Shown here: in pieces, positions 6,838-8,143 of the stretch
How the letters are laid out: every line of letters begins with the position of its first letter
Numbering within the stretch: position 1 is the stretch's first letter
NCBI GenBank assembly: GCA_964617065.1
Contig: CAZTVM010000085.1
Span: forward strand, 1 to 8,143
Length of the DNA stretch: 8,143 nucleotides
Direction: 5' to 3'
Source of the DNA: JAVBNU01 sp964617065
Lineage (GTDB): Bacteria > Cyanobacteriota > Vampirovibrionia > Gastranaerophilales > Gastranaerophilaceae
Program-made: the position numbers and the translations under genes
The notes under the pieces: model-generated
What the model saw: the letters and a program-made list of their open reading frames with translations, nothing else
Told to the model about the DNA's origin: nothing
The model's database searches: none

Positions 6838-7376
6838 TATTTATCCTCTTTTCTTGAATTAACAAGTACTACGCCGACACCAATCAAGGCGATTAGCAAA
6901 AAGATTGAGAGTAACTCAAAAGCAATTATGTAATTTTGAAAAATTCCCATACCTATTTCTTTTGTTGTATCAATAATATTCGACAAACCTGAAACACTTG
7001 TGTAGTCGAAATTAACAATAAATTCATTAAAATCGTCGCACAATAACAAGTAAGATGACGATACTATCACGCCAAGACTCAAAGCTGCGAGAATAGTACG
7101 TGGTTTTAATGCTAAATAAATTTTTGTATCATTTTTATACGAAATCAGCATTATAGCGAATACCAACAGCAGCGCAACAGCGATAGCATATATAGCTATT
7201 TGAGCGACAGCGTTGAATGGAGAATTTAAAAGAAAATACATAACAGCTACGCACAAGAACACACATACAGCTGATAGTACTGAATATACAATTCTAGGTG
7301 CAAAAATAGCAATAATTGTGCACAAAAGCATTAATATTCCAAAAATATAAAACACTGTAGTATTAAAAGCGCTCAT
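6837..7376 (-). CDS. nuoJ: NADH-quinone oxidoreductase subunit J
   Basis: This is a five-helix membrane subunit (179 residues; the ND6/NdhG equivalent) packed against NuoH, NuoA and NuoK at the hinge of the proton-coupling region. Helices lie at about 8-25, 30-50, 55-78, 88-109 and 147-172. TM3 is recognisable as FNAVAQIAIYAIAVALLLVF. The family tyrosine is Tyr63 (E. coli Y59), but the glycine of the usual Y-x-G-A-I is Ile65 (E. coli G61), and the position of E. coli E55 is Gln59, as I recall for plant/cyanobacterial NdhG. Start choice: ATG at 7374-7376 overlaps the nuoI stop as ATGA and has AAGGAG eight bases upstream. A GTG at 7383-7385 would overlap that ribosome binding site and is rejected. 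It ends in TAATG with nuoK. TM3 carries the pi-bulge that moves during catalysis in structurally studied complexes, so the Ile is notable. Confidence 0.93.
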   Translation of the reverse strand: MSAFNTTVFYIFGILMLLCTIIAIFAPRIVYSVLSAVCVFLCVAVMYFLLNSPFNAVAQIAIYAIAVALLLVFAIMLISYKNDTKIYLALKPRTILAALSLGVIVSSSYLLLCDDFNEFIVNFDYTSVSGLSNIIDTTKEIGMGIFQNYIIAFELLSIFLLIALIGVGVVLVNSRKEDK

Positions 7377-7819
7377 TCGCCACACTCCTTACGCCTACCG
7401 CTTTTCATAATTAAATCATTTTTATTTTCAGTAGCCAATTCAAATTCTTGTGTCATAAAAATATTTTTCTTTGGGCAAACATTTACGCAATTGCCACAAA
7501 AAATACACTGTCCAATGTCGATATTAAAACTCTTGACACGAGTTTTGCCATTTTCGTCTTTTTCCTTTTCGATTTGCAAAGTTCCTTTGCAAGGACAAGC
7601 CTTCACGCAGAGTTCACAGCCTGTGCAAGCAAGTACACCATTTTCATCTCTTTTTAATTGAAGTTTCCCACGAAATCTATCATTGAGCAGTCGTTTTTTT
7701 TCGGGATATTCCAGAGTTACAGGTTTTCTAAAGCCTATTTTCATAACAGTCAATAGCCCAACAGCGATGGCGCTGATACCTTTAATAGTTTGAGTTAAAG
7801 TTGTATATATTTTTTTCAT
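7373..7819 (-). CDS. nuoI: NADH-quinone oxidoreductase subunit I, 2x[4Fe-4S] ferredoxin type
   Basis: This subunit holds clusters N6a and N6b and hands electrons towards the quinone site, docking the peripheral arm on NuoH. It has 148 residues from the ATG at 7817-7819. An N-terminal amphipathic/hydrophobic segment (about 8-30) is followed by KPVTLEYP and the RFRG signature (48-51). Two full 8-Cys binding motifs follow: CTGCELCVKACP (65-76) and CIFCGNCVNVCP (105-116). An extra Cys77 directly follows the first motif and Cys146 is near the end. The second motif region, with TQEFELAT, resembles cyanobacterial NdhI. Start choice: a GTG at 7889-7891 would add 24 residues overlapping nuoH by 73 bp. 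The ATG at 7819 sits in TGATG with the nuoH stop and has GGGAG six bases upstream, so it is preferred. The gene overlaps nuoJ by 4 bp (ATGA). Confidence 0.95.
   Translation of the reverse strand: MKKIYTTLTQTIKGISAIAVGLLTVMKIGFRKPVTLEYPEKKRLLNDRFRGKLQLKRDENGVLACTGCELCVKACPCKGTLQIEKEKDENGKTRVKSFNIDIGQCIFCGNCVNVCPKKNIFMTQEFELATENKNDLIMKSGRRKECGE
7385..7390 (-). promoter_or_regulatory. nuoJ ribosome binding site (decides start)
   Basis: A perfect AAGGAG on the minus strand, eight bases before the ATG at 7376. It sits inside the nuoI codons for Lys-Glu near the C-terminus (KECGE), and it rules out the GTG at 7385, which overlaps it. Confidence 0.8.
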
Positions 7820-8143
7820 CAGACACTCCCAAACTTCAGTACGGAAACGACGAAAAAGTTTAAAATAGCGAGTGGCAAAAGCACTTTCCACGCAAAATTC
7901 ATCAGTGTATCGATTTTTAGTCTTGGTAAAGTTGCTCTAACCCACATAATGAAAATGATGAGAAAAACGACTTTTGACAACAACCAAAAACATTGTTCGA
8001 GATAGATAAGTATATTTGTCGTAACCATGTCAATAGCGAGCATATCAGAGAGTTTTTCAACGACATAAAAGCCAAACGGTGAAAGATAGCCGCCTAAAAA
8101 TATAGTCACAATAAAAGAACATAAAACGAATAGTGAAGCATAC
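7819..8143 (-). CDS. nuoH: NADH-quinone oxidoreductase subunit H, C-terminal part (5' end outside window)
   Basis: The frame is open to the right edge, so only about 107 C-terminal residues of a protein usually near 330 are present. The visible part starts at the tyrosine of the family's A-E-Y motif in TM6 (YASLFVLCSF) and continues with TIFLGGYLSPFG. It then has TM7 with the strong family signature WVRATLPRLKIDTLM and TM8 (LLPLAILNFFVVSVL). NuoH is the subunit against which the quinone pocket forms. Its E-G-E-S-E loop lies upstream, outside the window. An internal GTG at 8107-8109 is not the start because homology continues upstream of it. The TGA at 7819-7821 overlaps the nuoI ATG. Confidence 0.95.
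   Translation of the reverse strand, partial: YASLFVLCSFIVTIFLGGYLSPFGFYVVEKLSDMLAIDMVTTNILIYLEQCFWLLSKVVFLIIFIMWVRATLPRLKIDTLMNFAWKVLLPLAILNFFVVSVLKFGSV
7826..7830 (-). promoter_or_regulatory. nuoI ribosome binding site (decides start)
   Basis: GGGAG on the minus strand, six bases before the ATG at 7819, lies within the nuoH codons for Gly-Ser. It supports the short NuoI start over the GTG at 7891. Confidence 0.7.

Larger units (their letters stand above)
1616..8143 (-). other. nuoH-I-J-K-L-M-N operon segment, complex I membrane arm
   Basis: Seven minus-strand genes follow each other in the canonical nuo order with junctions of: H/I 1-bp overlap (TGATG), I/J 4-bp overlap (ATGA), J/K 1-bp overlap (TAATG), K/L 1-bp gap, L/M 3-bp gap, M/N 1-bp gap. 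Such packing implies one transcript and translational coupling, and it leaves no room for internal promoters or terminators. The promoter and any nuoA-G genes would be beyond the right edge. No hairpin plus T-run terminator is seen after nuoN, whose transcript runs into the convergent small gene. Confidence 0.93.

Noticed and set aside
7377..7385. GTG start giving NuoJ three extra residues
   Set aside because: It overlaps the AAGGAG ribosome binding site; the ATG eight bases after that site is the better start.
7820..7891. GTG start giving NuoI 24 extra residues
   Set aside because: It would overlap nuoH by 73 bp, the extra residues are unlike NuoI N-termini, and ATG 7819 has GGGAG and a TGATG coupling to nuoH.

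Overview
The window is an AT-rich bacterial segment (roughly one third G+C by eye) that reads cleanly in the standard code. It holds two plus-strand genes on the left (1-1612). On the right is a long minus-strand operon encoding the membrane arm of respiratory complex I (NADH:quinone oxidoreductase, NDH-1), running from the right edge down to 1616.

Left part: 1-1230 is the 3' portion of a U32-family gene (RlhA/collagenase-like, with a DUF3656-type middle region and a Cys-rich C-terminus), cut by the left edge. After a 55-bp AT-rich gap comes a 108-residue protein of unknown function (1286-1612) with one glycine-rich membrane segment. Its stop codon lies 3 bp from the stop of nuoN, which converges on it.

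Right part: on the minus strand, in transcription order, are nuoH (3' end only), nuoI, nuoJ, nuoK, nuoL, nuoM and nuoN. Every junction is an overlap of 1-4 bp or a gap of 1-3 bp, so this is one translationally coupled unit with no room for internal promoters. NuoI carries the two [4Fe-4S] clusters that pass electrons to quinone. NuoH forms the quinone site with the peripheral arm. NuoJ and NuoK form the E-channel/first proton half-channels. NuoN, NuoM and NuoL are the three antiporter-like proton pumps, and NuoL ends in the long lateral helix. nuoA-G, the promoter and the 5' two thirds of nuoH must lie beyond position 8143 if present, so the electron donor cannot be read here.

Organism: several stretches, above all in NuoM and the second cluster region of NuoI, look more like cyanobacterial NdhD and NdhI than proteobacterial NuoM and NuoI. 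With the low GC and the nuo-style order H-I-J-K-L-M-N, my best guess is a non-photosynthetic relative of Cyanobacteria (Melainabacteria/Vampirovibrionia). This is inference from remembered sequences, not a search.

I see no mobile element, CRISPR array, RNA gene or novel multi-gene system. The most interesting observations are substitutions at normally conserved membrane positions of complex I: the second buried Glu of NuoK is Gln, the TM3 glycine of NuoJ is Ile, and the TM12 break regions of NuoM and NuoL are altered. The classic pump lysines and glutamates of NuoL, NuoM and NuoN are intact.
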